DNA from: Grifola frondosa
Lineage: Eukaryota; Basidiomycota; Agaricomycetes; Polyporales; Grifolaceae
Direction: 5' to 3'
NCBI GenBank assembly: GCA_001683735.1
Contig: LUGG01000033.1
Location: forward strand, 62,001-126,000
Length of the DNA stretch: 64,000 nucleotides
Below, piece by piece: positions 47,280 through 59,094 of this stretch (within the stretch, counting starts at the first letter, position 1; every line of letters starts with the position of its first letter). The notes below the pieces were generated by a model. That model was not told the DNA's origin. It searched no databases and saw nothing but the letters and a program-made list of their open reading frames with translations. Both the position numbers and the translations under genes were made by a program.

Positions 47280-48300
47280 GCCAGGCGCCTCAGTTTCATC
47301 AGCCGCCTTCAGCTCTTCCACATGCAGCCCGAGATTCCCAACGTGCTCATGTCTCCTGTAGCTCCCTTATAAGAGCCTCATTCTCACCCACGCTCTTCTC
47401 CGTACTGACCACTCCCCGTACGAGCTCATCCGGCGCGCGGTGCACCCAGCCCTGCTCCTCAAGGCCCTCGAGTGTGCCCTTGAACACTGTCGCAGATATG
47501 TGCAGCGCGTCGAGTACGTGCAGGCGTGTGAGGATGTGCAGGAGCGGCGACGCGAAGCATGTGAGTACCGGCTTCAGATGCCTAGCACTCTCGTCGGGCG
47601 GCGCCGGTGCGCTGGTGGTCGCTGGCAAGGCGGAGTGCGAGGAGGCGGAGCCTGTGAAGGGACTAGCGCCGCGCTGCTGTGTGCTCACGCTAGAAGACAG
47701 AGCCGGAGAGCTTCGGCAAGTGGGAGACGGAGCTAGTGTGGCGGGGATGGACGAGCAGGGCCATTGGCGGGTTAGGGCATTAAACGTGGGAAGGAGCGGG
47801 GGCGGGAGCGGTGAAATTATAGCTATGTGTGATCTGATTAGTTCGTCCATGTGGCGAACTGGTTGGCCTCATTGAGAGCTGTGGTGGAGGAGCCGATGAG
47901 GTTTGCGCGCCTTGACCTTTTCGTTCTGGCTCGCATGTCTGTTCTCCTGGCAAAGCATCATGTTCACGAGCTTCCCCTCTACCCTCTTTCACCTTGCCGA
48001 TCTTCTCCAGACACTGCTCACGTCGACTATGCCGCGGATCAACTCTGGACTCCACCTCGTTCTCGACCAGCAGCTGGTTTGAGAGGTCCGGGAGTTCCAT
48101 CACCAGTACCATGAGGTCATCCTGTAGGGTGCGCAGGCGCTATTAGAGCAGCAGGGACGGTGCGGGGGTCGTGGGGACGCCAGACGCGAAGAGGTCGCCG
48201 AGGAGGGGCTACGCGTATTGGTGCTCTGCGGGAGATGGTCAGAGTCTGATACGCAGAGCACCAAGCGAAGGAGGGAGAACACGCACTGCACTCCGCCAGC
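47280..48300 (-). pseudogene. K module copy 3 (best preserved)
   Basis: The 167-codon frame at 47347-47850 is the longest K exon. It has a Pro/Ser-rich first half, then PVLTCFASPLLHILTRLHVL (hydrophobic), FKGTLEGLEEQGW and TEKSVGENEALIRELQE (coiled-coil-like). Upstream on -, 47780-48112 has a charged segment (SNQLLVENEVES, KIGKVKEGRGEAREH). No family recognised. The 3' neighbour is the LINE. Confidence 0.4.
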
Positions 48301-48792
48301 CAGATGTTTTTAAGAGAACCGGTTAGAACTGTCCAGTATCGTTGCTCTTATGGTAATGCTGGGGGAGGGTGTCCGCGCGATGCTGGTGAGAAAGTCAACT
48401 TGAGAGAACGAGGCAGACGATAAGAGTGATCAAGGGGAGTGCGAGTAGTATGAGGAGACCCAAGTCGGGATTGCGCCAAACATTTTGTCGGACGGGACGC
48501 AGGGGTCGCGGATTGAAGAGTATAGCTCGTTCAGCGCCGTTGATCTAATTTGGGAATTACCGACAGTTCGCACGGAATGTCATGACATTCAGTCTTCGTA
48601 TTCAGTCGTAATAACGACCTATCGGCTTCCTCACTAGGCGTTAAATGGTGTATATGGGTCAACCTATTTCTGACATCAGTATATGTGCACGGTTCTCCAT
48701 GTGCAAGGTGTCACGCGGACATGGGTCGAGGTGCCCTGGGAAGAAACAGCAGGTAGGCATATGACATGAGTAGTACGACCTCTATCACCGAC
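48301..48792. other. Unassigned, possibly LINE 5' region
   Basis: The match to K copies stops near 48300. This stretch has no match elsewhere in the window and no frame with recognisable content. It could be the far 5' untranslated part of the LINE or unique host DNA. Confidence 0.3.
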
Positions 48793-49034
48793 GGGATGAA
48801 AAAAAAAAAAAGTTATAGCTCGCACAGCGGGCTTGAGCACTGCTCGCCGCTGGTTGCTGGAGCGCATGTCACTACCGATGAGCCCCGCTCTCGATGCCCA
48901 CCGAGCTCGCCTCTGGGATGAAAAAAAAAAAAGTTATAGCTCGCACGGCGAGCTTGAGCGCTGCTCGCCGCTGGCTGCTGGAGCGCATGTCACTACCGAT
49001 GAGCCCCGCTCTCGATATCCAACGAGCTCGCCTC
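48793..49034 (+). repeat. Two tandem repeats of about 121 bp, with diverged extra copies
   Basis: Unit 1 is 48793-48914 and unit 2 is 48915-49034, each starting GGGATG plus an A run and GTTATAGCTCGCAC. Diverged units follow at about 49165-49250 and 49252-49370 (CTCGCAC..., TTGAGCACTGCT..., GCCCAACGAGC). This looks like repeats in the 5' UTR of the LINE, where such arrays can act as promoters. Confidence 0.75.
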
Positions 49035-49978
49035 TTGGATGACCAAGTCAGAAGTCGGCTCAGGAAGAGTGCGACTAAATACCCTCCTCAGCAGGCTAAA
49101 GCTCTGCTCACGGCTCGCTGCACTGACGCAAAACGGGGAGCCACTTGTTCTGTATCTTTGGGTTCTCCTCGCACAGCGGCCTTCACCCTTACTCGGCGCT
49201 GCTTGCTAGAGCTAATGTTACTACCGGTGACTGACCATCCCCAATTCTGGAACATCACTCGCACTGCTCCCTTGAGCACTGCTGGCCACTGCTTGCTGGA
49301 GCTCATATGACTACCGTTGAGCTTAGGTCTCGGTGCCCAACGAGCGCACCTCTTCGCCCACAGAATCCGAAGTGTGCTTAGAGAGAGGACAGCGAAGTGC
49401 CCGTCTTCAGGCGACCTGCCATGCAAGCTGGGGCGATATGTGACTGGGTGTCTCCACTGTGACATGGCAGTGGTCACACTTGTGCACCCTGTGCGTGTCT
49501 GTGCGTGCGGAGTCACCATGTCCTGGTCACCGCCTGCTTCCCGCTTCATGTCTCCTGCGCGACTTCGTACTCTCTTCACCGGTGGAATGGTCTCGCTGGG
49601 CCCGCCGCGGGGGTGCCGTGAATGATAGAGCCGACAGGAGCAAGTCCGGGCGGCAGCTGGTGAAGTGATGACATGCTCACGGCAGAGTTTTGAGAGCTCT
49701 TCTGGTGTCTGCGCTGCACGGCACGGCAGCATCCCTGAGGAGCGTCAGTGCGCACAGTGGTTATGCGAGGGTCTGTCACACCAACGGAAGCAAATTGGGG
49801 GTACTCCCTCCTCGCTCCCGGCTCCCCCCTTCTCAAACTCGAACACTCCGCTTGTGATTGGTGACGGAACTCCTCGCCCTCCGCGCTCCCCCGTTTTCCG
49901 ACAATTTTCTTTGCTCTCCTGGCTTGTCTGCACTCTACACTTCCTCTGACCGCGACTGCGACCTACCTCACTGGCAAT

Positions 49979-50240
49979 ATGGCCTCTGCGTCCCTTGTGT
50001 TGCCTGAGCAAGAGCCCACTATGGCAGCGCACAGCTCAGCACGCTCAGCGACCACACAGGTCCAGCTGTTGGAACTCGGCCTGCCTGTGAGCAAGGGAAA
50101 ACAGCGTGCAGGCTCTATGCCCGCTCCTCGTGTCATTGCCCGGCGACTCAGTGGTGCACGGCCTCTCACTCCCCCCATCATCTCTCTGCACCGCACTGGG
50201 GATGATGCGACGCAGTCAGGAAGCCACACCTGGCTTGAAT
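49979..50240 (+). pseudogene. LINE 5' ORF fragment
   Basis: ATG 49979 opens MASASLVLPEQEP, followed by a Ser/Arg-rich stretch (about 80 residues) with no known motif. The frame continues past 50240, but there the sequence becomes the RT ORF in another frame, so the protein is cut by the internal deletion. Confidence 0.4.
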
Positions 50241-51467
50241 TTCGTGACTATCAATGTACTCAAGACTCAGTGCATGCTCTTTGGTCCGCTCCCTCGCCCA
50301 CTACCCCGCTTCCATGTCCTGGACACTGTCCTCTCCGTGGTCGATCGCTACACTTACGTGGGAACTACGTTTACATCGACAGCAGGATTCATCTTTCTGC
50401 TTCATCTCCAAGCCAAGGAGCACTCGGCGCGTACGATGGCAAATGCATCACTGGCCGTGGAGTCACATGTGGGCTCCCTCCCCGTCGCGGCCGCTCGTAC
50501 TTTGTACACCGCGCGAGTCGACCCGCATCTCACGGCGGGGTGTGAGATTGCACCGGATGTGCACGACGCCGCCCTCCACAAGCTAGTGCACGTCCAGCAC
50601 ACATACCTACGGCGCATGCTGGGACTCAACAGCCGCTGCCCCGTGGTCTGTCTCTTTACCGAGACTGGCCTCTATTCTCTTCGTTATAGACGCGTGATTC
50701 TGGCGCTGCGCTACCTGGCTTATGTTCAGGCACAGCAACCAGCATTGGCCTCCCTCGCTCTGGCGGAAGCACGTTCTCTGGCGCAGTAGGGGTACTCCTC
50801 CTGGATAGGGGATCTCTACCATGCCCTGCAGGCTCTCGATGTGCCTGTCACGCTGAACTTCGCACAACTCCACTCTCTCACCTACACTGAGCAATGCCTG
50901 ACTGAGGTACACTCTTTCTTCTTGGCCTACATACAGCGGGAACTCGCGCAATCGCATCGTCTAGTGCTCTTACACCCGCGCCATGACTTTGGACGAAAAG
51001 GCGAACACCTCAAAAAGATGTGGGCCTTCCGGGAGTACCTCCATCTCCCAATTCGCGAGCATCGCCGAGCGCTCACCCGCCTTCTGGCCGCGGACCATCC
51101 CTTTGCTGTTGAACAGCGTCGACGGCAAGGGTTGCACGGCGACGTCCCTCGACTGTGGCGGGTGTGTCGTTTCTGCGCCTACCGTGGGGCGGTTGAGACT
51201 GAGGCGCACGTCCTTATCGACTGTGCCGATCCTCGTCTGGTCGCGCTCCGCGAGCCTTTCCTGCAGGTCGCCTGTCAGTATGTCCCCGCGCTCCGGCACC
51301 AACGCCGCTCGCTGTCCGGCTTACAGTTCCTGCGCACGCTGTTAGGCCATCAGCCTCTGATTGCGCTATTCGCTCAGTATGTATATGCAGTTTTTGAGCT
51401 GTGTGCAACGGTACCTTCCCTGGAAATCTCTACTTTGGGGCAGTACCTCGCCTTGTCCGTGACGTGA
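50241..51467 (+). pseudogene. LINE reverse transcriptase ORF, C-terminal part, one amber
   Basis: Begins inside the RT thumb/post-RT region (INVLKTQCMLFGP, YTYVGTTF, ARVDPHLTAGCEI, LRRMLGLNSR, LFTETGLYSLRYRR), typical of basidiomycete LINEs. TAG at 50787-50789 is the only lesion. The same frame goes on (SSWIGDLYHALQAL, LTRLLAADHPFAVE) to a C-terminal zinc motif CX2CX10HX4C (51165-51225) and TGA at 51467. Catalytic residues lie in the deleted part. Confidence 0.8.
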
Positions 51468-51560
51468 TACGCCGCAAGGGAGGGGCGAACGTCTGTGGGA
51501 CCGGTCTTGCTTGTATGTAGGACTCATCTGATCAGAGTTCGTTGGCGGGTGATGCTTACT

Positions 51561-51814
51561 AATCGTAGAATATTACCGCGTCCGATGTATGTAGTAAGTA
51601 CTTACCTGTCAGAAGCAATCCATCCTCCTCCTCCTCCTCCTCACCAGCGCTCAAAGGCGCTTAAACCATCCGGCGATCACTCTGCATTGAATTCTCGCTC
51701 ACATCCTCAAGCAGATGGACCGAAGTATTGTTCAACGCGAAGGTGATCGCGTTACTATCGAGTCTGGCTCGTCAGGTCCGCACGACAAGATCACTCATCC
51801 CATAAGGCGGGCGG
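51561..51814. other. Spacer with (TCC)7 microsatellite
   Basis: A TCC run at about 51623-51643 is followed by two GCGCT boxes (51647-51662), probably the remains of a box cluster. No gene seen. Confidence 0.5.
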
Positions 51815-52830
51815 CCCCTACAGTCTCGAGAATATCCTGGAAGATGCGCGCTGAGTAGTATGTCGCAGGCGTCCTTAGATGCCCATGTTAAATTTCTGTA
51901 GGTGTCTTCCAGGTCGGTGTGGTGTATACATTGGGCATGATCATCGCCCTCATTTCTGTATGGTGCGTTCATGTGTGATGATGTCAGGATCCTGCTTGTG
52001 CTTCATGGCCATTCTTTGCATACAAGGGTGTGGAGACAGTTAACTCCTTCGTTCACAGAGTGCGCAGTGATTTTGGAACACGCTTCCGCTGAAAAGACTC
52101 AGGTACTGATTCCTACTGTCAACAACTGCACATGCGACTGACGGCCCTCCTTTTCACAGATTGGTCCTATGCCAGACCTTAGGATCATCGCGTGAGACCC
52201 ACAGTTCGCGGAGCGCAGCTTAGGCGTCAGACAGCCAGTATCGGCATGAGGAGGGAGCTGTAGCGCAGCGAGCGTCCGGAGGGCAGCCCGACTTCTCAAC
52301 TCGTGCGCATCTCCAGCTCCTTCACGCGCCGCCTGACACTCCCGACGCGGTCCTCTGGCAGCCTCACGTACCTCTGCATCAGCGGCCTGTTGTCTTCACG
52401 CTCGCTACCACATGCCCTGCAACGCCGCAGCAGACATGTACAACGTGGCGAGCATGCGTATGTGTGTCAGGTTGTGCAGGATGCGTGGGAGAACCACGAG
52501 CGCGTGAGCACTGGCGTAACCTGGTCTAACCATCATTGACATGGGTGCGCTCTGGACCAGGCGGGGCGCGATCCGGAGGCGGGGTGCAGCTGGCAGCGCT
52601 GCGCGTCATGCTGATTTGTGCTCGCGATGGAGACAAGCTCAAGGTCAGAGTCTGGCTTCTCGCACGCACGGTCATCGAGAATTCAAGATGGTGGAAGATG
52701 TAGGTCACGTTCCGTCGGGTCGCGAGATAATGTCTGGAGGCATTATGATTGTGCTTTCTTCATTTTGTTAGCCTTCAGTGTATCACAAGCGCATCAGGAA
52801 GAGATCCTGCATATTCATTCAATAAATCAA
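51815..52830 (+). pseudogene. P module copy 5, 5' truncated
   Basis: Begins at the GTCTCGAGAATATCCTGG landmark that follows the constant intron in other copies, so the first exons are missing, replaced by LINE-side sequence. The 3' part parallels 39000-40010. Frames are short. Converges on DUF6533 copy 6. Confidence 0.38.
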
Positions 52831-53190
52831 TGACACACCTTCCGCCATTGTGAACGTGCTAGGCCGTCGGTGCCGACGCACATATAACGTAGGGACACTG
52901 TCTTCCCCAGTGGACTCAAATCGCCGAGCGATTCAGCAAAGCCTCCGACCGCAAACGTAAGGAAGAGATAAGAGAGTGATGATGATTTAGTACACATGAT
53001 ATGACCTTGCGGCGGCAGACCTCTATAATGTACGACACATTTACAATACTCCAAGAAATCAACGAAGGACGATGCCTGACGCCAGACAGACTCCAGTTCC
53101 TCCATGCACTTTGCTTCTAGTCTCAGTATCAGCACACGCGATGTGATGACGGGATCGCAATATCGCACGAACCGAGAACATATCACTCTT

Positions 53191-54869
53191 ATTCCCTGAA
53201 CCCAGATGGACCGGCTTCGCCTTGAGATGGCTCATGAAACCTGATCTGCCCTAACTCGATTTCCTCGTCATTGCCCACCATGTCGTCGTGCTTGCCCTCT
53301 CTATTGGCTATCTGCTCGTCCAAGGAACTGCGATCTATCGCAGAGAGCGAGAATTCGTGGTCGAGGGGGCACCGAGGGGTTCAACGAAAGCTGCAAACTG
53401 AACGGAGCCGACAAACGACGGGCGAATTGAGTCTTCGGTGCCGCATTGGGATGGATCGACCTCGCGGAGATTGAGCATAAACCGCGAGATGAGAATCGCT
53501 GTTATTCTGTGCAGCAATGAGTGTCAATACCGATCAGAATGAAGAGCAATTAATTTCGGTTACTCACGGATCTATGAATTCACTGATATATGAGAAGTCC
53601 TGCTAATGACAGCATATGAGGCTCGTGAGTTAGGTCGGTAGTGATTCAAACCAAATCTCCCTACAAAGGTTTGTCCAAAATAGAAGAATACAATATCTCC
53701 AATGTTCATCAGCAACAAAGCACTAGCGAATACACCCTTATCAATTTAAATTAGGCATGTTTCAACTTTTAATAACCTACAAGAAGTATACAGTACCTGA
53801 TGGGTCTCATCAGGTCGCTCATACTTCGAGACAGGAATGGAAACGTACCATCCCTCAGGATGACCGTGTGTAATGGAGTTCGCACATTAGCATCCGCGGC
53901 AGCTCGTCTTTGCCAGTATGCCTTGTGTATGGTTACTGCAATAACAAATATATCTGCAGTGATTGTGGCCGCACGCGCTACATATGCCACTTAGGTTATT
54001 GCGTGAGCAAAGAGGTTCAGCGAATATGAGGCCAACTGCATTACATACATCTATATGATGCACGGATTCAGTCAATGAGCAGCAACAGCATAAATGAATT
54101 TGACTGACATGTTGTTGAGCTCCAGAGAGTACAAAGGCACCGCTGTACAATTGATCGGAGGCGGAGCTACAACCACTATTTGCCGCACATCTGCAAACTA
54201 GAAGTACGTGTCGCACTTATATTTCATTCCAGGCTGAATGTCGAGGACAGAGCTCACCAAGACAATTCCGCATTGAACGAGTGACAAGATGAATATCAAT
54301 GACGCAATCTGCCATTGACGACCAGACAAGGCATATGCTCGGAGACTTGAGAATGCTTCACAAAATATCAATTCATGGTTAGGAGTAAGAATGATATATG
54401 GCTACTCACCGGCCACAAGAAAAAGGAAGAGCATCTCCAAAGCTGTCGTCAACCAAATCAGCGCAGAACAACTCTGGACATTATGAGTGAACAAAGACAG
54501 CCTACAGTAGCGGGACGAAAACTATACCATTCTCGATATTGGATATGCGGTGGGGAGATTAAGAATCAATTCTAGAAGCAATGAATACCTTGCGACCACA
54601 AAAGCAAGGTAGCCGCCGTGAATCGACGCTGCTTCCATACGAGCTGATATTCACGGTCGAACGTGATAATGTACTCGTAGACGAGAAGAGCTGCGACAAA
54701 CAGTAATGAGAAAATGCTCAGAGATTGTATGTGAGTCACTGACCAGTTGCCGATACAATGCAACATATATCGATGAAGCTGTGTGGTAGGGTGTATTAGA
54801 TGAAGAAGAGATTGCGGTAGGAGTCACTCACAGTTGTCGATCTTCTTCAGCGTTGAGTGCGGATGACAT
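53191..54869 (-). pseudogene. DUF6533 gene copy 6, several lesions
   Basis: ATG is at 54867-54869. Lesions: exon 2 acceptor TATCGG (as copy 4); an inserted triplet-plus change at WKQRRFTAAT and a shift after TLLLWS; TAA in exon 6 (as copy 3); five G bases in the last-exon run (as copy 5). Helix 1-2 (FSLLFVAALLVYEYIITFDRE) and the 16-nt exon are still recognisable. Dead gene, mosaic of lesions from its relatives. TATA is weakened to TTATATC near 54942. Confidence 0.65.
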
Positions 54870-54999
54870 GGTGTGATGTAGTAAGGACCACTTTGGACTC
54901 AATGTTGGACTCAATGCTCTAGTAGAGATGGGGGTTGTACTCTTATATCTACCCGGCGACAACATCACCAAACTGCGATATCCTCGCAGTCAGAACAAG

Positions 55000-56230
55000 A
55001 AGTCAGGAAGGATAACTTGAATGAATCCTCGCTTCAGTACCACAGATGACGCCCACGTAAGATGCCAACTTCCATTTTTCGGTCCCGGAGAACGAGAAGG
55101 AACATCTAGAAGTTCACTTTCAGCAGTTGATATGAGTTGTTTTTCATGGCACCAGGATAGATCACTTGCCTAATATCGCAATCCGTATCATACATGTCAC
55201 TGGGAACATCAGTAAGCTGAACAAAAAATATAGAACTGCGTGTTGGCCACGACATCTTGTGCCAGGCACAGCACGGAAAGATGGAAGACGATCACTACGA
55301 ACAAACAATCCAAGTTGCAGGGGTACGTTGGAGGGAAGTCGAACCACAGGCTGTGTATCAAGCCGCAATTATTCATAGCTTGATAGATGGAATACGAATA
55401 GAAGCAACGGAGACCGCGGATCCAGGCTGTGCGTTCGCCCACTCGGAATTGCGCACCGAAATGTATGCAGCGCTCACTGCCTCACCGAGGATGGGGCAGA
55501 GTATGGCAAAAGCCAAGCAAGAGTCCTAGAAGTTAACGCAGTAGAGTAGAGACGAACACATATGTCCTATATTTGTTCTCGTGTTATCAGGAATGCGGCA
55601 TGCAATTTCATCAACAGGCTCATGCGTGAGAGGAATGGCGATGCAACGCAAACTCTATCATAAGAATCCAAGGCAAAGCGGACAGCGAACGAGACGTGGG
55701 AGACATTGAGAAGGATAATGAGAAAGGGAAATTGCGTGTTGGGAGATGATCCTTCCTGAATAACCGCATTCATTGGCCACATCAAGTCCCATGCGCGCGC
55801 TGCACTGTCACCGGACACTGCACTCGCACATCTACCTGCGCCTCGCACCAAGCACGAACCCCCCGCGCGGTGTCCAGCAGGCCACCGCCCTCCGGGCATC
55901 CGACTCTCATAATCGTGATCCACCATTCGTACTCGATGCTACTCTGTAACATCAGCGCCACCATTTCCACATAAACACAGATGGAATGGTTGTCTCGGGT
56001 CCAGACGAAATGCACGGTCCGCGACGCTAAACATCGTGCGCCAGCGTTTGGAATCCCAAGGGGAGCTTTGCGTACGTGGGGAGGGGTTCCTTGACGGTTG
56101 GCTCCAATTTTTGCCCAGATGTAGATAGCAATCACACAGAGAAACGAGCAAGCCGGGGCACATAACGCACCAACGAAGGTATAGAACACGGATTATATCC
56201 ACATACGTTTCAGAGTGGTATCACATTCGT
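55000..56230 (-). pseudogene. S fragment joined to X module copy 4
   Basis: 55000-55400 matches the S module with its GC donor (GCAAGTGATC, near 55166). From 55400 the sequence follows X (IFCSAY..., FVGALCAPACSFLCVIAIYIWAKIG at about 56100-56189). An X exon of 135 codons (55782-56189) is open. M and L are missing from this block. Confidence 0.38.
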
Positions 56231-58000
56231 ACAGTATCAGAAAATCGCCTCACATTGATACGCGACATGGCAGATCCACAGTCTTCAACAGCAAGTTCGA
56301 CGGATCCGCGAGCTCCGTCTCCAGCGCGGCGACTTTGGCCTGCAGACATGCAAGGGCTAGAGAGTAAGGTAGATGGCACGGGCGTCTTGGGGATGCCAGG
56401 CCGATGAGGCAGGGAAGGACCGGAATTAGCGCACGGTGGTGTTCTGCGTTGCGGGACAAGAGATGGTCGGATTACGGAGGACACTCGGAGAGAGAGAACA
56501 CGCACTGCGCTCAGCCATCATGAACTCCTTGCTTGCCTCTTCTGCACCTATGAAGCAGCTCGAAATGTATTGCCGGAGGCCTCGCCGCTCCGATCGCGTC
56601 TGCGATGCCAGCGGGCAGGCGCTTCGCCTCGCCATCGCTCGAGTAGCCCTTGAAGGCAAACAGCCAAAGAACTTCACAATCCTGCCACATCAATGCGTCT
56701 ACACCATCCTGGACGTCTTGGGTCTCATAGACATCAGCATTAGACCACTTAATTCCACAGGCCACATGTACAAGCACCTGGAGCTCTGCGGAGAGTCACC
56801 GTGCACGGTGTCACAATCGCTCGGCGAGCATTTCATACACGTCCCACATTGATCGCACTTACTGGATGCCCGCCTCCAGCATCAGCAAACCGTTTCCGCA
56901 TCAAAGACAGCGATGCGATGACGGTGCTGTACTGGAAGGACCGCCATCCAGAGGGTTTCAAGGCGATGGGTGTGCAGGCGCCGCTGTGCGCCGTTACTGC
57001 TGTGCGCTCACTGGAGAGATGCGTACGGGTTGAAGCCGAGGGAGACTGAGTCATGTAGCGGGCCTGTGTGAGGCGGGCACGTCAGCATAGGGAGGAGTGA
57101 GGGGAATGGGCTAGCTGTGTGTCATCCCATTAGTCGTGGATGTGTTCGTAGAGGGCCACATTTACTTGCCTCGTCGAGAGACATGGAGGAGCCAATGAGC
57201 CCCTAGAACTTGCCGATGCGGCGGTCCATCTCAGCGATGTCCCTGGCGTCGGAATCTCGAGCTTGCTTTCAGGCTCGGGCTCGCCTCCTGTGTTCTTCGC
57301 GCTATTGCCCTTCTTCGCCGCTTGCCTCTCGTCACAATGTCTGTCCTCCTCCGAACAAGCTCATGCTCACGAGCTTCCTAATATCATCTTTCACATGGCT
57401 GATCCGATACACGCACCGCTGACCGTCGACCATGCCCCTGATCAGCTTGCCGGGCTCAACCTCGTCCTCGTTCAGCAGCAAATTCAACGGATCCATGAGC
57501 TGTGTCTCCAGCGCAGCGAGCTCGACCTATATAATGCGCATGCGCGTGAAATCGGCATGGACTGCGTCAGCGTCGTGGGGAAGGGCGGGAGACGCTCCGC
57601 ATACTGTATCTCAGAGTCAGCGACGGAGCACCACGTCAAGAAGGATGACACGTACTGTATTCCGCTTTCCTGAACTTCTTGCCCGCTTTCTCTATACCCA
57701 TCAATGGTAAGCATCCAGCTCCTTCGATAACGTTCCTTCTCTTCCCGTACTGAGAGCATGTCCCACGAGAACAATTCGAATGAATGGCGTTCTGTAGGTA
57801 ACTCTAGCGTCGAGCATAGTCCATTCTGCCGGCTCGCCATGAACGAAAAAGATGTCCTCCGCTGGTAATCGACGACACAGGCAACGCTCACAGAAACAAT
57901 CGGGGCTGCATAAGCTGAGCGTAAGTAAAGAGGGCACTCTGCCTGTGTGGAAACTGCCGAAGCTACGGGCGCATATTGGGCGCTAAGTTCATCGTTCAAC
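56231..58000 (-). pseudogene. K module copy 4
   Basis: On -: DALMWQDCEVLWLFAFKGY near 56640; then a charged, coiled-coil-like region (GKLIRGMVDGQRCVYRISHVKDDIRKLV) near 57370-57470; then a 171-codon frame at 57484-57999. The best view of the 5' half of K. Interrupted near 57330 and 57080. Function unknown. Confidence 0.36.
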
Positions 58001-58059
58001 CTTCATCGACCAAGTCCTAATTTGTCGTGTTGTTTAGTAGGAATACCTTTGTACTGACG

Positions 58060-58800
58060 CGTTCCATAGCCGATGCTACGAACGGCCGCTGGCCTGCGCT
58101 GCTGTGCGACCTCCGAGGTAAAATATTACAGTTACACCTTTTTATATGTCAGTAAATACTCATGGTCTGGAGATCTTTATCAACTATTACAGATAGCGTA
58201 TAGAGACCAGCAGGAGTTACCTATCAGGGGATCCCAGGGCCAGCATCGTCGCTGCTATTACACGATGAACGGAACAGTCAGTGCCTGATCCCTGGATCAT
58301 CGCACGATGCCACAGCCACGGAGCGCAGTGGGACTGTCGGACAGCACCAGCATCTGCACAGCGGGCCGCTATCTTACGCTCTTCTCAACGCCAATCACCG
58401 CGCGTTCTCCATCGTTGCAGCAGATATGGGCAACATGGCGAATGTGGGTAAGCGATCGGGTTGCACAGGATGTGCTGTAGCGGCGTGAGGTGCGTGAGCA
58501 CCGGCGTCAGCCCGTTCAGCTCGTCATCAATACGGGTGCGCTCGGGTTCGGCGGGGTGTGAGCCAGCGAGGTGATGCAGCTGGCGATGCTACCCGTCGTG
58601 CTGCTGTGCGCTCGCGATGGAGACGCGCTCAAGGTCCGAGCCTTGCCATTCGCATGCAGGTCCATCAAGGATTTACTGGGTGGAAGATGTCTGTTACTTC
58701 TGTCAGGTAGTGAGTAATTTCTAGAAGCATCTTCGTTTTTATATTCTACAATGTATTACAAGTGCACCCCGAGGAGATCCTGCATATTCATTCAATAAAT
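58060..58800 (+). pseudogene. P module copy 6, internally shortened
   Basis: Starts with the ATTACAGATAGCGTATAGAG landmark (compare 24270) and jumps to the GC-rich 3' region (58380-58680). About 700 bp, including the constant intron, are missing. Confidence 0.38.
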
Positions 58801-59094
58801 CAACTCAACAACTCCCGGAATTGTGAACGTGTTAAGCCATCGTATCGCCGCAATTATTTACAACGTGGGGACACTATCTCGCACTGGACTTAAATCGCCC
58901 AACGATTCAGCAAAACCTCCGTCTACAAATATAAGGAAATAGATAAGAGAGTAGGAAAGCGACGGACGATGCCTGACGCCAGACAGACTCCAGTTCCTGC
59001 ATGCACTTTCTTTTACGCTCAACATCAGCGCGAACGAGGGAGTGACGGGATAGCAATACGCACCAATCAAATTAATATGACCGTCCTAGTAGCT

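Larger units (their letters stand above)
48793..51560 (+). mobile_element. Non-LTR retrotransposon (LINE), internally deleted
   Basis: The 5' part has imperfect tandem repeats and the start of an ORF (49979). Directly after it comes the 3' end of a reverse-transcriptase ORF. The polymerase core between them is absent, so a deletion joins the two ends near 50215-50245. Boundaries are uncertain: no poly-A tail or target duplication could be identified. Confidence 0.6.

Noticed and set aside
51623..51643. TCC run as a CRISPR-like or regulatory repeat
   Set aside because: Simple trinucleotide microsatellite without spacers. CRISPR arrays are not expected in a fungal nuclear genome.
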